Positions 1-5,591 of a DNA stretch of 7,779 bases are shown here, piece after piece. Numbering within the stretch: the stretch's first letter is position 1; every line of letters starts with the position of its first letter. A model generated the notes under the pieces. The model made no database searches, had not been told where the DNA came from, and worked only from the letters and a program-made list of their open reading frames with translations. The translations under genes and the position numbers were made by a program. The DNA comes from Bacillota bacterium. GTDB lineage: Bacteria; Bacillota; Bacilli; Alicyclobacillales; SLC66. Location: the NCBI GenBank assembly GCA_021821225.1, contig JAKACR010000129.1:1-7779 (forward strand). The letters run 5' to 3'.

Positions 1-1
1 C

Positions 2-307
2 ATCGCCGCGGTGATCATGGCCATCGCGATTCCCAATCTGCAGGCCGCCGGAGTCAAGGCGGCCGTCACGGGCTGCGAGGGCAACCAGAGGATGATCCGC
101 GCCGCTCTCGCCGAGTACTACATGTCTCACCACCAGTTTCCGCAGGAGGCCACGGTTGCGGGCGATCTGGCCGATCTGAAGGCGGCGGGCCTGTTGCAAT
201 CGACGCCCGTCTGTCCGAGCGGAGGACAGTACACGATCACCATCTCGCCGGACGGGCAGACGGCAACCGTATCCTGCACGGTGCACGGGGAACTGGGTGA
301 TCAATAG
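2..307 (+). CDS. comGC: Competence pseudopilin ComGC (major pseudopilin), 5' partial
   Basis: The reading frame is open from the left window edge to TAG at 305-307, giving 101 visible residues; the start, leader and Glu5 lie outside. What remains is the end of the hydrophobic N-terminal helix (IAAVIMAIAIPNL), an amphipathic continuation with the usual N-Q-R / AL-EYY pattern, and a C-terminal half with the ComGC-type CPSGG-YTI and SCTVHG segments. Three cysteines are visible: one after the helix (GCEGN) and two at the C-terminus. In this family ComGC is the main subunit of the DNA-uptake pilus of competent Gram-positive bacteria, held in the membrane before assembly and cleaved by ComC. Four smaller pseudopilin genes follow in the order comGD-GE-GF-GG, which supports ComGC over a generic type IV pilin. 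The stop abuts the comGD start directly. Confidence 0.85.
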   Translation: MAAVIMAIAIPNLQAAGVKAAVTGCEGNQRMIRAALAEYYMSHHQFPQEATVAGDLADLKAAGLLQSTPVCPSGGQYTITISPDGQTATVSCTVHGELGDQ

Positions 308-775
308 ATGCGAGACGATCGGGGTTTTTCCTTGATCGAGACGGTCGTCGCCGTCTTTCTCTCGGCGGTGATGGCGGCGATCGCTTGGCCTGATTTTCGC
401 TCCATGTATGACAGGGGGCAGTTGGACGTGACGAGCGACCGACTTGTGGCTGATCTGTCGACTGCTCAAGTGGTCGCATTCGACCTGGACAAGTATGAGG
501 AGATCCGTTTTGCGCCATTCGGGGATTATTACCAGATTTATCTGGACGGTGCGGGGTACGAATCCTTTCGCGCCTTCGCCTCTCCGACACGGTATTTTGA
601 AGGGTATCTCCATCTTCCAGAACCGTATTTGCGCTTTTATGGCTCGGGGGGAGTCAGTGAGAGCGGGCAGATCGGACTGGTTGATCCGGAAGGGGATGTG
701 CGCGACATCGTCGTCTCGCTCGGGTTCGGCGTATTGCGTCCGTATCGCCACATGGTTGGAGGAGGGGTCGCTTGA
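308..775 (+). CDS. comGD: Competence minor pseudopilin ComGD (GspH-like)
   Basis: A 155-residue prepilin. It opens with a short charged leader, MRDDRG, followed by FSLIET: a clean prepilin peptidase site after Gly6, with Glu at mature position 5. A hydrophobic helix runs to about residue 28 and a beta-rich globular domain follows. The length and the FSLIE signature suit ComGD/GspH-type minor pseudopilins, which are thought to help start or cap the competence pilus. The ATG at 308 follows the comGC stop with no gap. The sequence GGTGATC at 296-302 is complementary to the conserved end of 16S rRNA and gives this start an extended Shine-Dalgarno inside comGC, so the two genes are translationally linked. 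The naming as ComGD rests mainly on gene order, because minor pseudopilins diverge quickly. Confidence 0.85.
   Translation: MRDDRGFSLIETVVAVFLSAVMAAIAWPDFRSMYDRGQLDVTSDRLVADLSTAQVVAFDLDKYEEIRFAPFGDYYQIYLDGAGYESFRAFASPTRYFEGYLHLPEPYLRFYGSGGVSESGQIGLVDPEGDVRDIVVSLGFGVLRPYRHMVGGGVA
758..774 (+). promoter_or_regulatory. Strong ribosome binding site fixing the comGE TTG start
   Basis: GGAGGAGGGG at 758-767 lies inside the end of comGD, with GGAGG (761-765) six bases before TTG at 772. No ATG or GTG in the comGE frame lies nearby upstream, so this site is the main reason for choosing the TTG start. The TTG overlaps the comGD stop as TTGA. Confidence 0.7.
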
Positions 776-1125
776 ATCTCGCGGAGGCGTGCGTCGCCAC
801 ATGGATCATGAGCATCGTCCTCGTCATCGCGGTCACGTTCCAAGCAAGCGCGTTACTGGCCGTAAAACGGTCGGCCGAACGCCAGCAGGCGCTCTATCTC
901 TGTCAGGGCGATATGGAACAGATCGGCAGAGCGCTGTCCCAAGGAGGCGCGTTGTCGGTTCCCGATGTCCAGACGGTTGGCGATGAGCGCTTCCCCGTTT
1001 CGTACAAGGTGCAGTCGGTAGGTTCCGGCTTGGCAGTGATTTCTGTGACGTTGGGTTATGGCAGGCCAGTTTTGGCGCAGTCCGTCACACTCTGGACGTG
1101 GCAGGCGGTAAAAACGGGGGATTGA
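772..1125 (+). CDS. comGE: Competence minor pseudopilin ComGE-like (PilV/GspI-type), no visible leader
   Basis: A 117-residue product from the TTG at 772. It begins MNLAEACVATWIMS and continues as one hydrophobic helix to about residue 30, then a small globular domain ending in beta strands (around LAVISVTLGYG and SVTLWTW) of the PilV/GspI kind. The position after comGD and before comGF, and the length, fit ComGE, a minor pseudopilin of the competence pilus. The oddity is that the leader and cleavage-site glycine are missing: the conserved Glu is residue 5 counted from the initiator, exactly its place in a mature pilin. Reading upstream in frame gives ...HGWRRGR before the TTG, basic like a leader, but with Arg rather than Gly at -1 and no standard start. 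Either the protein is made leaderless, or an unusual start such as ATT at 733 is used, or the sequence has an error here. Confidence 0.75.
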   Translation: MNLAEACVATWIMSIVLVIAVTFQASALLAVKRSAERQQALYLCQGDMEQIGRALSQGGALSVPDVQTVGDERFPVSYKVQSVGSGLAVISVTLGYGRPVLAQSVTLWTWQAVKTGD

Positions 1126-1128
1126 CGC

Positions 1129-1602
1129 GTGAAGGTTCGAAAATCTGACGTTTCCTCTCAAGGATTCTCTTTATTGGAGGTTCTGATGGCCATGACTATA
1201 TCGGGGATCGCACTGGTGGCCGGGGTATCCGCCTTGGTGAGCATGGATCAGGTTTCAGAGCGTACGCGGGGAATCTCCGCGGCCATGCAGGATTTGTGGG
1301 TGATCGACCATGTGACGGGACGCGATCTGCGTTTTGCATCCTCCTTCAGTTATTCCGATTCCATGCTTACGGTGAATCGCGCAGACGGCACGGTGCTGAC
1401 CTATTCGCTGTCGCCTGTGACAGCGACCGCGTTTCGGTCGACGGGCGGTATGGGTGACGCAATCGTGGCGTCTCATGTCGCCGGATGGTCTTTTTCCGTT
1501 CTTCCCTTTGGTGGACTCGGGATACTGGTGCGTGAAACGCGGGGAGGTGGAGAGTGTGACGGCCGGTTCATTTTCCCGTTTGCACTGGGCGCGGCGGGAT
1601 GA
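1129..1602 (+). CDS. comGF: Competence minor pseudopilin ComGF-like (GspJ/PilW-type)
   Basis: A 157-residue prepilin from GTG at 1129. The leader is 12 residues ending in Gln-Gly, followed by FSLLEVLMAMTISG, a textbook cleavage site with Glu at mature position 5. The hydrophobic helix runs to about residue 38, and then comes a domain with the GspJ/PilW-like stretch of an early Arg-Asp-Leu motif (GRDLRF) and repeated beta strands. The GTG is chosen because it gives a normal leader; the next in-frame ATG, at 1186, falls inside the helix. A modest Shine-Dalgarno (CGGGGG, 1115-1120) precedes it. It lies three bases after comGE, and its last 47 bases overlap comGG in another frame. The family role is a minor pseudopilin of the DNA-uptake pilus. 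The subfamily name relies on gene order. Confidence 0.8.
   Translation: MKVRKSDVSSQGFSLLEVLMAMTISGIALVAGVSALVSMDQVSERTRGISAAMQDLWVIDHVTGRDLRFASSFSYSDSMLTVNRADGTVLTYSLSPVTATAFRSTGGMGDAIVASHVAGWSFSVLPFGGLGILVRETRGGGECDGRFIFPFALGAAG
1541..1558 (+). promoter_or_regulatory. Ribosome binding site fixing the comGG GTG start
   Basis: GGGGAGGTGG at 1541-1550 lies inside comGF, with GGAGG ending eight bases before the GTG at 1556. The frame is open much further upstream (an ATG at 1454), but that longer form would put about 50 residues before the hydrophobic segment and lacks a comparable site. Confidence 0.6.
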
Positions 1603-1987
1603 CAGCGGGTTCGTGCTGCCGTTTTCTCTCATGCTGCTCAGCGTTGCTGCAGTCCTCGCGGCCGCAGTTCTGTATACCGCGGATCATGCGGCTATCCGGG
1701 TGACGCGGGAAGAAGACGGTATAAGAGCGCATGAACTTGCCCGTTCCGCCCTTGAGTGGGGGGCTGCAAAAGCGCTTGCCGGACAGACGGGAACGTATCG
1801 TTTTGTCTATGCGGGTGACGGGGAGCTGTCTGTCACGATCAGCTCTGGAGGCGGCGCGCCGAGTGCGACGGATTCCACCGTCACGTTGAGTGCCGTCGGC
1901 ACGACCGTGTATGGTGGAAAAGCCGCCATCAGCGCGACGCTAAACGTTTCCCGGGATGAATGGTCCACATGGACAGATTCTCCATGA
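1556..1987 (+). CDS. comGG: Competence pseudopilin ComGG-like (PilX/GspK-type)
   Basis: A 143-residue product from GTG at 1556. The 18-residue leader has several Arg and ends DDSG; the mature end would be FVLPFSLMLLSVAAVLAAAV, a hydrophobic helix with Phe rather than Glu at position 5. Loss of Glu5 is usual in ComGG and in the GspK/PilX class of tip pseudopilins. An amphipathic helix follows (RAHELARSALEWGAAKAL, a PilX-like pattern of residues once associated with RxALE), and then a beta-rich Ser/Thr/Gly tail. It is the last gene of the comG series here and overlaps comGF by 47 bases, which suggests coupled translation. The product would sit in the membrane and take part in priming the competence pilus. 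The start is less sure than the identity. Confidence 0.8.
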   Translation: MTAGSFSRLHWARRDDSGFVLPFSLMLLSVAAVLAAAVLYTADHAAIRVTREEDGIRAHELARSALEWGAAKALAGQTGTYRFVYAGDGELSVTISSGGGAPSATDSTVTLSAVGTTVYGGKAAISATLNVSRDEWSTWTDSP

Positions 1988-1992
1988 GCGCC

Positions 1993-2067
1993 GTGGGCTG
2001 CGCCTGCCGGATGTGTGTGTTCTGTGGGCTGCGCCTGCCGGATGTGTGTACCGGGGGGCGCCTGCCG
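1993..2067 (+). repeat. 26-bp direct tandem repeat, two exact copies plus a degenerate third
   Basis: Bases 1993-2018 and 2024-2049 are identical over 26 bp; both begin GTGGGCTGCGCCTGCC and end GGATGTGTGT. The period is 31 bp. A third, decayed copy of the core at about 2056-2067 (GGGCGCCTGCCG) equals the same core with three bases (TGC) deleted. The array lies just after the comGG stop and before the likely aroK promoter. The period is not a multiple of three and no gene reads through it, so this is a non-coding repeat. A small imperfect hairpin can be drawn at 2059-2080, but no T-run follows, so I do not call a terminator. Confidence 0.85.
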
Positions 2068-2117
2068 TCGGCGGAAGGCGGATGGAAAGCGGTATGCCGT
2101 GCGCGGACGAATTTGTG

Positions 2118-2145
2118 TTACTCTGGCATCGAACCTCTTTAGAAT
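2118..2145 (+). promoter_or_regulatory. Weak candidate sigma-A promoter for aroK-asnB-dnaI
   Basis: TAGAAT at 2140-2145 matches the -10 consensus at five of six positions. The best -35 at an acceptable distance is TTACTC (2118-2123, 16-bp spacer), which is poor; TTTGTG at 2112-2117 would need a 22-bp spacer. The stretch is more AT-rich than its surroundings and lies 20 bases upstream of the aroK ATG. This is a sequence resemblance only. Confidence 0.3.
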
Positions 2146-2165
2146 TCGGTATCCGGAGGATTTTT

Positions 2166-2675
2166 ATGATAGCGCTCATCGGGTTTACGGGAGCGGGGAA
2201 GTCGACATTGGGGGCCAGTCTCCATGTACAGCTCGACATTCCGTGCTATGATGTGGATGTGATGCTCGAAGAGCAGCAGAAAATGAAAATTGCCGATATG
2301 TTCGCCACTTTCGGCGAGACGGCGTTTCGGGAGCTTGAGGCCGGCGCGATCCGTTCGCTTTCCGGGTGCGAGGCGGGAGTGATCGTTACGGGCGGCGGGG
2401 CTGTTTTAAACGCTGACACTCGCCGCTGGCTGAACTGTAATTGTCTTGTGGTTCATGTTCGCACGCCGATTGAGGTGATTGCAAGGCGCATGGGATCCAT
2501 GCAAGATAGGCCCCTGCTTGCTGGCGGCGACCCGGAGCGTGCGTTGCGAACACTTTATGAAGCCCGGCAAGGCGTATACGATTTTGCGCATCTGGAGGTT
2601 GACGGAACGGATATCGAAGTGGCATCGGCAGTGATCTCCGACGCATGGCGCAAGTGGCGCCGAGCGCAATCATGA
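2166..2675 (+). CDS. aroK: Shikimate kinase
   Basis: A 169-residue cytoplasmic enzyme that phosphorylates shikimate to shikimate 3-phosphate with ATP, the fifth step of the chorismate pathway. Visible motifs in order: a Walker A P-loop GFTGAGKST at residues 6-14; the Asp pair in YDVDVMLEE (about 33-41), where the second Asp of the canonical D-x-D binds substrate/Mg; FGETAFRELE with the shikimate-binding Arg; TGGGAVL, the Gly-rich shikimate loop; DRPLL in the lid; and the family's closing R-x-x-Y-x-x-A helix (RTLYEARQGVYDFA). The length is normal for AroK. ATG at 2166 is chosen because GGAGGA (2155-2160) lies five bases ahead and the P-loop begins immediately. The same frame is open upstream to about 1956, but that part crosses the repeat and is not coding. 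A shikimate kinase gene next to comG is also known to me from some other Bacilli. Confidence 0.95.
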   Translation: MIALIGFTGAGKSTLGASLHVQLDIPCYDVDVMLEEQQKMKIADMFATFGETAFRELEAGAIRSLSGCEAGVIVTGGGAVLNADTRRWLNCNCLVVHVRTPIEVIARRMGSMQDRPLLAGGDPERALRTLYEARQGVYDFAHLEVDGTDIEVASAVISDAWRKWRRAQS

Positions 2676-2687
2676 CCACCTGAGAAT

Positions 2688-2707
2688 GGAAGGAACTGGG
2701 CAATGTG
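2688..2707 (+). promoter_or_regulatory. Translation start region of asnB: GTG overlapping an out-of-frame ATG
   Basis: GGAAGGA (2688-2694) serves the GTG at 2705. An ATG at 2703 overlaps it out of frame and would read only MCAE before TAG at 2715-2717. In the asnB frame a stop lies at 2681-2683 and no other normal start comes between, so GTG at 2705 is the only start that leaves the required Cys at residue 2. Confidence 0.7.
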
Positions 2708-4615
2708 TGCGGAATAGTCGGGTTGCTCGCGCGTTGCGATCAGCCAGCGGACGACGTGATGCTCAAGGCGATGGCGGATGCCATCGTGCACCGTGGTCCG
2801 GATGATGAAGGGTTCTTTGTGGACGGGATTGCGGGGCTTGGCTTTCGTCGCCTTTCAATCATTGATGTCCAAGGTGGACATCAGCCGCTGGCGAACGAGG
2901 ATGAAACGGTATGGGTCGTCTTTAACGGGGAGATATACAATTACAGAGAACTGCGCCGCGAACTGGAGGCAAGGGGCCACCGCTTCCGCACGATGACGGA
3001 CACCGAAGTGATCGTCCATCTCTATGAGGATCTGGGCGAGCGGTTCGTCGACCGTCTCCGCGGGATGTTCAGCATCGCGCTGTGGGATGCCGCCCGCCGA
3101 AAATTGGTTCTCGCCCGCGATCCGTTCGGCATCAAACCGCTCTATTATGCGGTGACGGACGAATGGATCGCCTTTGGATCGGAGATCAAAAGCGTTCTGT
3201 CAGTGCCCGGTGTCCAGCGCGAGGTGGACAGGCAGGCGTTCTGGGATTACCTCACATTCCAGTACGTCCCCGATCCCCGGACGATGTTCACGGGCATCGC
3301 GAAACTTCCGCCGGCGCATATTCTGGTCGCCGAAAACGGCCGTGTAGCGCTGCAGCGCTACACGCAGCTCGAATTTCATCCGGAGGACAGACCTATCGAG
3401 GAGTATATCGAGCGAACCCTGTCCGTGTTGCGTGATTCTGTCCGAGTTCATATGAACAGCGACGTTCCGCGCGGCGCTTTCCTGTCTTCCGGCGTGGACT
3501 CCAGCGCCATTGTCGCATTGTTGCGGGAACTGGAGGAAGTACAGACATTCACGGTGGGTTTTGAAGGAGCGGGCGGCATGAGCGAGATTGCGTACGCCCG
3601 TGAGACCGCACGCTTGCTGGGCACCGTCCATCGCGATACGGTCGTCAGCGCGAAAGAGTATATGGAGGCGGTGCCGCGATTGGTCTATCAGCAGGACGAA
3701 CCTGTTGCGGACCCGTCCGCCATCGCGCTGCATTTCGTGGCCGAGCTTGCGAGCCAGTACGTGACCGTGGTCCTGTCCGGCGAAGGGGCGGATGAGCTTT
3801 TCGGAGGCTATACAATCTATCGCGAACCGCTGTCTCTCTCCTGGTTTGAGCATGTGCCCCCAGGCATGCGCCGGTCGCTCGGCGAAATGGCGAAGTTTCT
3901 TCCGGAGGGCATTAAGGGGCGCGGCTATCTGATACGAGGCTCGAAGACTCTTGCGGAACGCTTCTACGGCAACGCGTTTTTGTACAGCGAACAGGAGAAG
4001 GCGCAGTTTGCCCACGGCCGCGGACTTGCGGAGTCGTCCCATGTGACAAGCCCGTATTATGAGCAGGCGCGCAGGGTGGACCCTGTCAGCCAGATGCAGC
4101 ATGTCGACATCCATACCTGGCTTCCTGGCGATATTCTGGCGAAAGCGGACAAGATGACAATGGCCAACAGTCTGGAACTTCGCGTTCCTTTTCTTGACAG
4201 GGAGGTTTTCGCGGTCGCCTCGCGTATACCGGCGCATTACCGCCTGAAAAACGGCACGACAAAACACGTGCTGCGTGAAGCGGTGCGCGACATTCTGCCG
4301 CCCGACGCGGTCCGGCGCAAAAAACTCGGTTTCCCCGTGCCGACGCGCAAATGGTTGCGTGAAGAACACTATGCGTTCGCGCGTGAACTGATCGGCGACG
4401 CGGCGTGTGAAGATCTGTTTGATCGCGATCGCGCGCTCCGGCTGTTGGAGGACCATCGCAACGGCGTGCGCGACAACGCGCGCAAAGTTTGGGCGATCAT
4501 CGTATTTCTGTTGTGGCATCAGACGTACATCGGCCAATCGAGGCTGTTTGTTTCGCGGCCGACGGAACGGGTCATGATGCGGCGGGCGGATGTGATGGCG
4601 GAGGCGATGACATGA
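2705..4615 (+). CDS. asnB: Asparagine synthetase, glutamine-hydrolysing
   Basis: A 636-residue cytoplasmic enzyme that makes asparagine from aspartate, ATP and glutamine. The N-terminal class II glutaminase domain (about 1-200) starts MCGIVG, with Cys2 the nucleophile once Met is removed. It also shows HRGPDDEG (29-36), RRLSIID (48-54), FNGEIYNY (73-80, the Asn-Gly oxyanion pair), TDTEV with Asp99, and DPFGIKPLYY (139-148). The synthetase domain carries the ATP pyrophosphatase loop SSGVDSS (261-267), SGEGADELFGGY (358-369), KADKMTMANSLELRVPFLD (480-498) and RKKLGFPVP (538-546). All key residues are present and the length matches Bacillus AsnB/AsnO (about 610-635). Which paralogue it is (general AsnB or the sporulation-linked AsnO/YisO type) cannot be told here. 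It starts with GTG 29 bases after aroK, and its stop overlaps the next start as ATGA. No T-box fits in the 29-base gap. Confidence 0.95.
   Translation: MCGIVGLLARCDQPADDVMLKAMADAIVHRGPDDEGFFVDGIAGLGFRRLSIIDVQGGHQPLANEDETVWVVFNGEIYNYRELRRELEARGHRFRTMTDTEVIVHLYEDLGERFVDRLRGMFSIALWDAARRKLVLARDPFGIKPLYYAVTDEWIAFGSEIKSVLSVPGVQREVDRQAFWDYLTFQYVPDPRTMFTGIAKLPPAHILVAENGRVALQRYTQLEFHPEDRPIEEYIERTLSVLRDSVRVHMNSDVPRGAFLSSGVDSSAIVALLRELEEVQTFTVGFEGAGGMSEIAYARETARLLGTVHRDTVVSAKEYMEAVPRLVYQQDEPVADPSAIALHFVAELASQYVTVVLSGEGADELFGGYTIYREPLSLSWFEHVPPGMRRSLGEMAKFLPEGIKGRGYLIRGSKTLAERFYGNAFLYSEQEKAQFAHGRGLAESSHVTSPYYEQARRVDPVSQMQHVDIHTWLPGDILAKADKMTMANSLELRVPFLDREVFAVASRIPAHYRLKNGTTKHVLREAVRDILPPDAVRRKKLGFPVPTRKWLREEHYAFARELIGDAACEDLFDRDRALRLLEDHRNGVRDNARKVWAIIVFLLWHQTYIGQSRLFVSRPTERVMMRRADVMAEAMT
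3341..3364. repeat. Perfect 24-bp palindrome inside asnB
   Basis: The half-site CGTGTAGCGCTG is followed directly by its exact reverse complement, with no spacer, and symmetry stops at both flanks (C at 3340 and C at 3365). It covers asnB codons 213-220 (RVALQRYT), in the stretch joining the glutaminase and synthetase domains. In RNA it can form a 10-bp stem closed by a TGCA loop; as DNA it is a fully symmetric site with a CTGCAG centre and AGCGCT on each side. Confidence 0.9.
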
Positions 4616-5571
4616 GTCTGGAGAAGGTTTCTCACGTGCTTCCGGAGTTTCGCGGAGCGGCCGGAAGGCGGCGCGACAGTGCCGGGGACAGTACCGTCGG
4701 CGTCTCGGCGGAGCAATGGCGGAAAATGCTGCCCGAAGTCGCAAAACTGGATGTGTCCGATGAAGCGTTGATGCGCGCACGCCCCACTCTGCTGGAACTC
4801 CTGCGCCAGGAACAGATCTGCGGCGCGTGCCGCGGCTACGAGTTGTGCGGCAAGACGGGCGACGCCCGGGGTATGGTGGACCATCCGGTCGTCTACGGTG
4901 GCGAACTGGTCGTCGAGTCGTCCCATTGTCGACCGTTTTACAATTATATGGCGATGAGAAAAGCACTGCGCTATGGAGCGTACTCCGCGTTGGGCGATGC
5001 GGAAAAGCGCATGACATTCGGGAATTTTCCGGAAACGCAGAGGGTGCGCCGCCCCAAACTCTACGAGGCGGCCCGGAAACTGGCGGAGCAATACCAAGCG
5101 GGGCAGGAGGCCAAGGGATTGTTTGTCTTCGGTCCGGCCGGCGTCGGAAAGACACACCTGCTGCTGGCCGTTGCCAATCGGCTGGTCCAGAGGAACATCG
5201 CGTGCATCTTTGTGCAGGTCGAGGCGTTGTTTGACCGCCTGCGCAGCGCCATCGGTGAGGGGCGGGACATCGACGCGATTCTGGACGCGTTTTCCACCGT
5301 TCCGGTGCTATTTCTTGATGAACTCGGGCAGGAGCGGGCAAACGAGTTCACGCTGGAGAAACTGTTCCGGATCGTGAACCAGCGTTTCTCAGCGGGGTTG
5401 CCAACACTGTATTCGAGCAATTATGCGCCTCCGGACCTGTACCTCAGGTTGCCGGAGGATTTCATGAATATCGTCGATCCGTTGCGCAGCCGCATCATCG
5501 GGATGAGCAGGGTGGCCTATCTGGACGGAGAGGACCACCGTATCGCCAACATGGAAACGCTGGACATCTGA
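4612..5571 (+). CDS. dnaI: DnaI-like primosomal helicase loader (AAA+ ATPase)
   Basis: A 319-residue protein with DnaI architecture. The N-terminal half has a cysteine cluster, C70-x2-C73-x5-C79, then HP at 91-92 and C106, in the spacing I know from the zinc-binding, helicase-binding domain of Bacillus DnaI. The C-terminal half is a DnaC/IstB-type AAA+ domain: Walker A GPAGVGKT (174-181), Walker B VLFLDELG (232-239), sensor 1 TLYSSN (265-270) and an arginine-finger region RSRIIG (292-297). It ends in an LDGEDHR motif, close to the LDGENRR end of B. subtilis DnaI. DnaI loads the hexameric helicase DnaC onto DNA at initiation and restart. Start: ATG at 4612 overlaps the asnB stop (ATGA), with GGAGG at 4600-4604 seven bases upstream. 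Since dnaI normally follows dnaB, this may be the relocated housekeeping copy or a second one. An IstB-type transposon helper is unlikely given the Cys domain and the absence of a transposase. Confidence 0.82.
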   Translation: MSLEKVSHVLPEFRGAAGRRRDSAGDSTVGVSAEQWRKMLPEVAKLDVSDEALMRARPTLLELLRQEQICGACRGYELCGKTGDARGMVDHPVVYGGELVVESSHCRPFYNYMAMRKALRYGAYSALGDAEKRMTFGNFPETQRVRRPKLYEAARKLAEQYQAGQEAKGLFVFGPAGVGKTHLLLAVANRLVQRNIACIFVQVEALFDRLRSAIGEGRDIDAILDAFSTVPVLFLDELGQERANEFTLEKLFRIVNQRFSAGLPTLYSSNYAPPDLYLRLPEDFMNIVDPLRSRIIGMSRVAYLDGEDHRIANMETLDI

Positions 5572-5591
5572 GAAGTGCTTGGACGTCTGAG
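5561..5591 (+). repeat. Short direct duplication at the dnaI stop codon
   Basis: TGGACATCTGAG at 5561-5572, which includes the dnaI TGA, is followed 19 bp later by TGGACGTCTGAG at 5580-5591: 11 of 12 bases agree and the stop triplet is duplicated. The second copy ends exactly where the convergent yqhG stop begins (5592). It looks like a small slippage duplication that fills the whole gap between the two genes. No hairpin with a T-run is visible here on either strand. Confidence 0.55.

Noticed and set aside
1960..2142. Small cysteine-rich open frame (60 codons) over the tandem repeat, with a C-x-C-xx-MC-like pattern.
   Set aside because: It overlaps the end of comGG, has no ribosome site, and reads each repeat copy in a different frame because the period is 31. 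The cysteines come from the TG-rich repeat.
2676..2704. Possible T-box or other leader regulation of asnB.
   Set aside because: Only 29 bases separate aroK from asnB, too short for a T-box, and they are filled by the ribosome binding site.
4420..4436. GATCGCGATC with an overlapping GCGATCGC in asnB, resembling the cyanobacterial HIP1 octamer.
   Set aside because: It is a single short occurrence in GC-rich coding DNA, not a repeated motif in this window.
4519..5157. A 212-codon minus-strand frame opposite dnaI.
   Set aside because: It is antisense to the well-supported AAA+ gene, with no domain and no start signal.
3200..5341. A 713-codon open frame on the minus strand, antisense to asnB and dnaI.
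   Set aside because: It is a GC-bias shadow of two strongly supported genes. The product is rich in Arg and Pro with no recognisable domain, and it crosses the gene boundary without regard to it.
4612..5571. IstB-type transposon ATPase as an alternative for the AAA+ gene, implying a mobile element.
   Set aside because: There is no transposase or inverted ends nearby, and the N-terminal Cys cluster and the LDGEDHR end point to DnaI.
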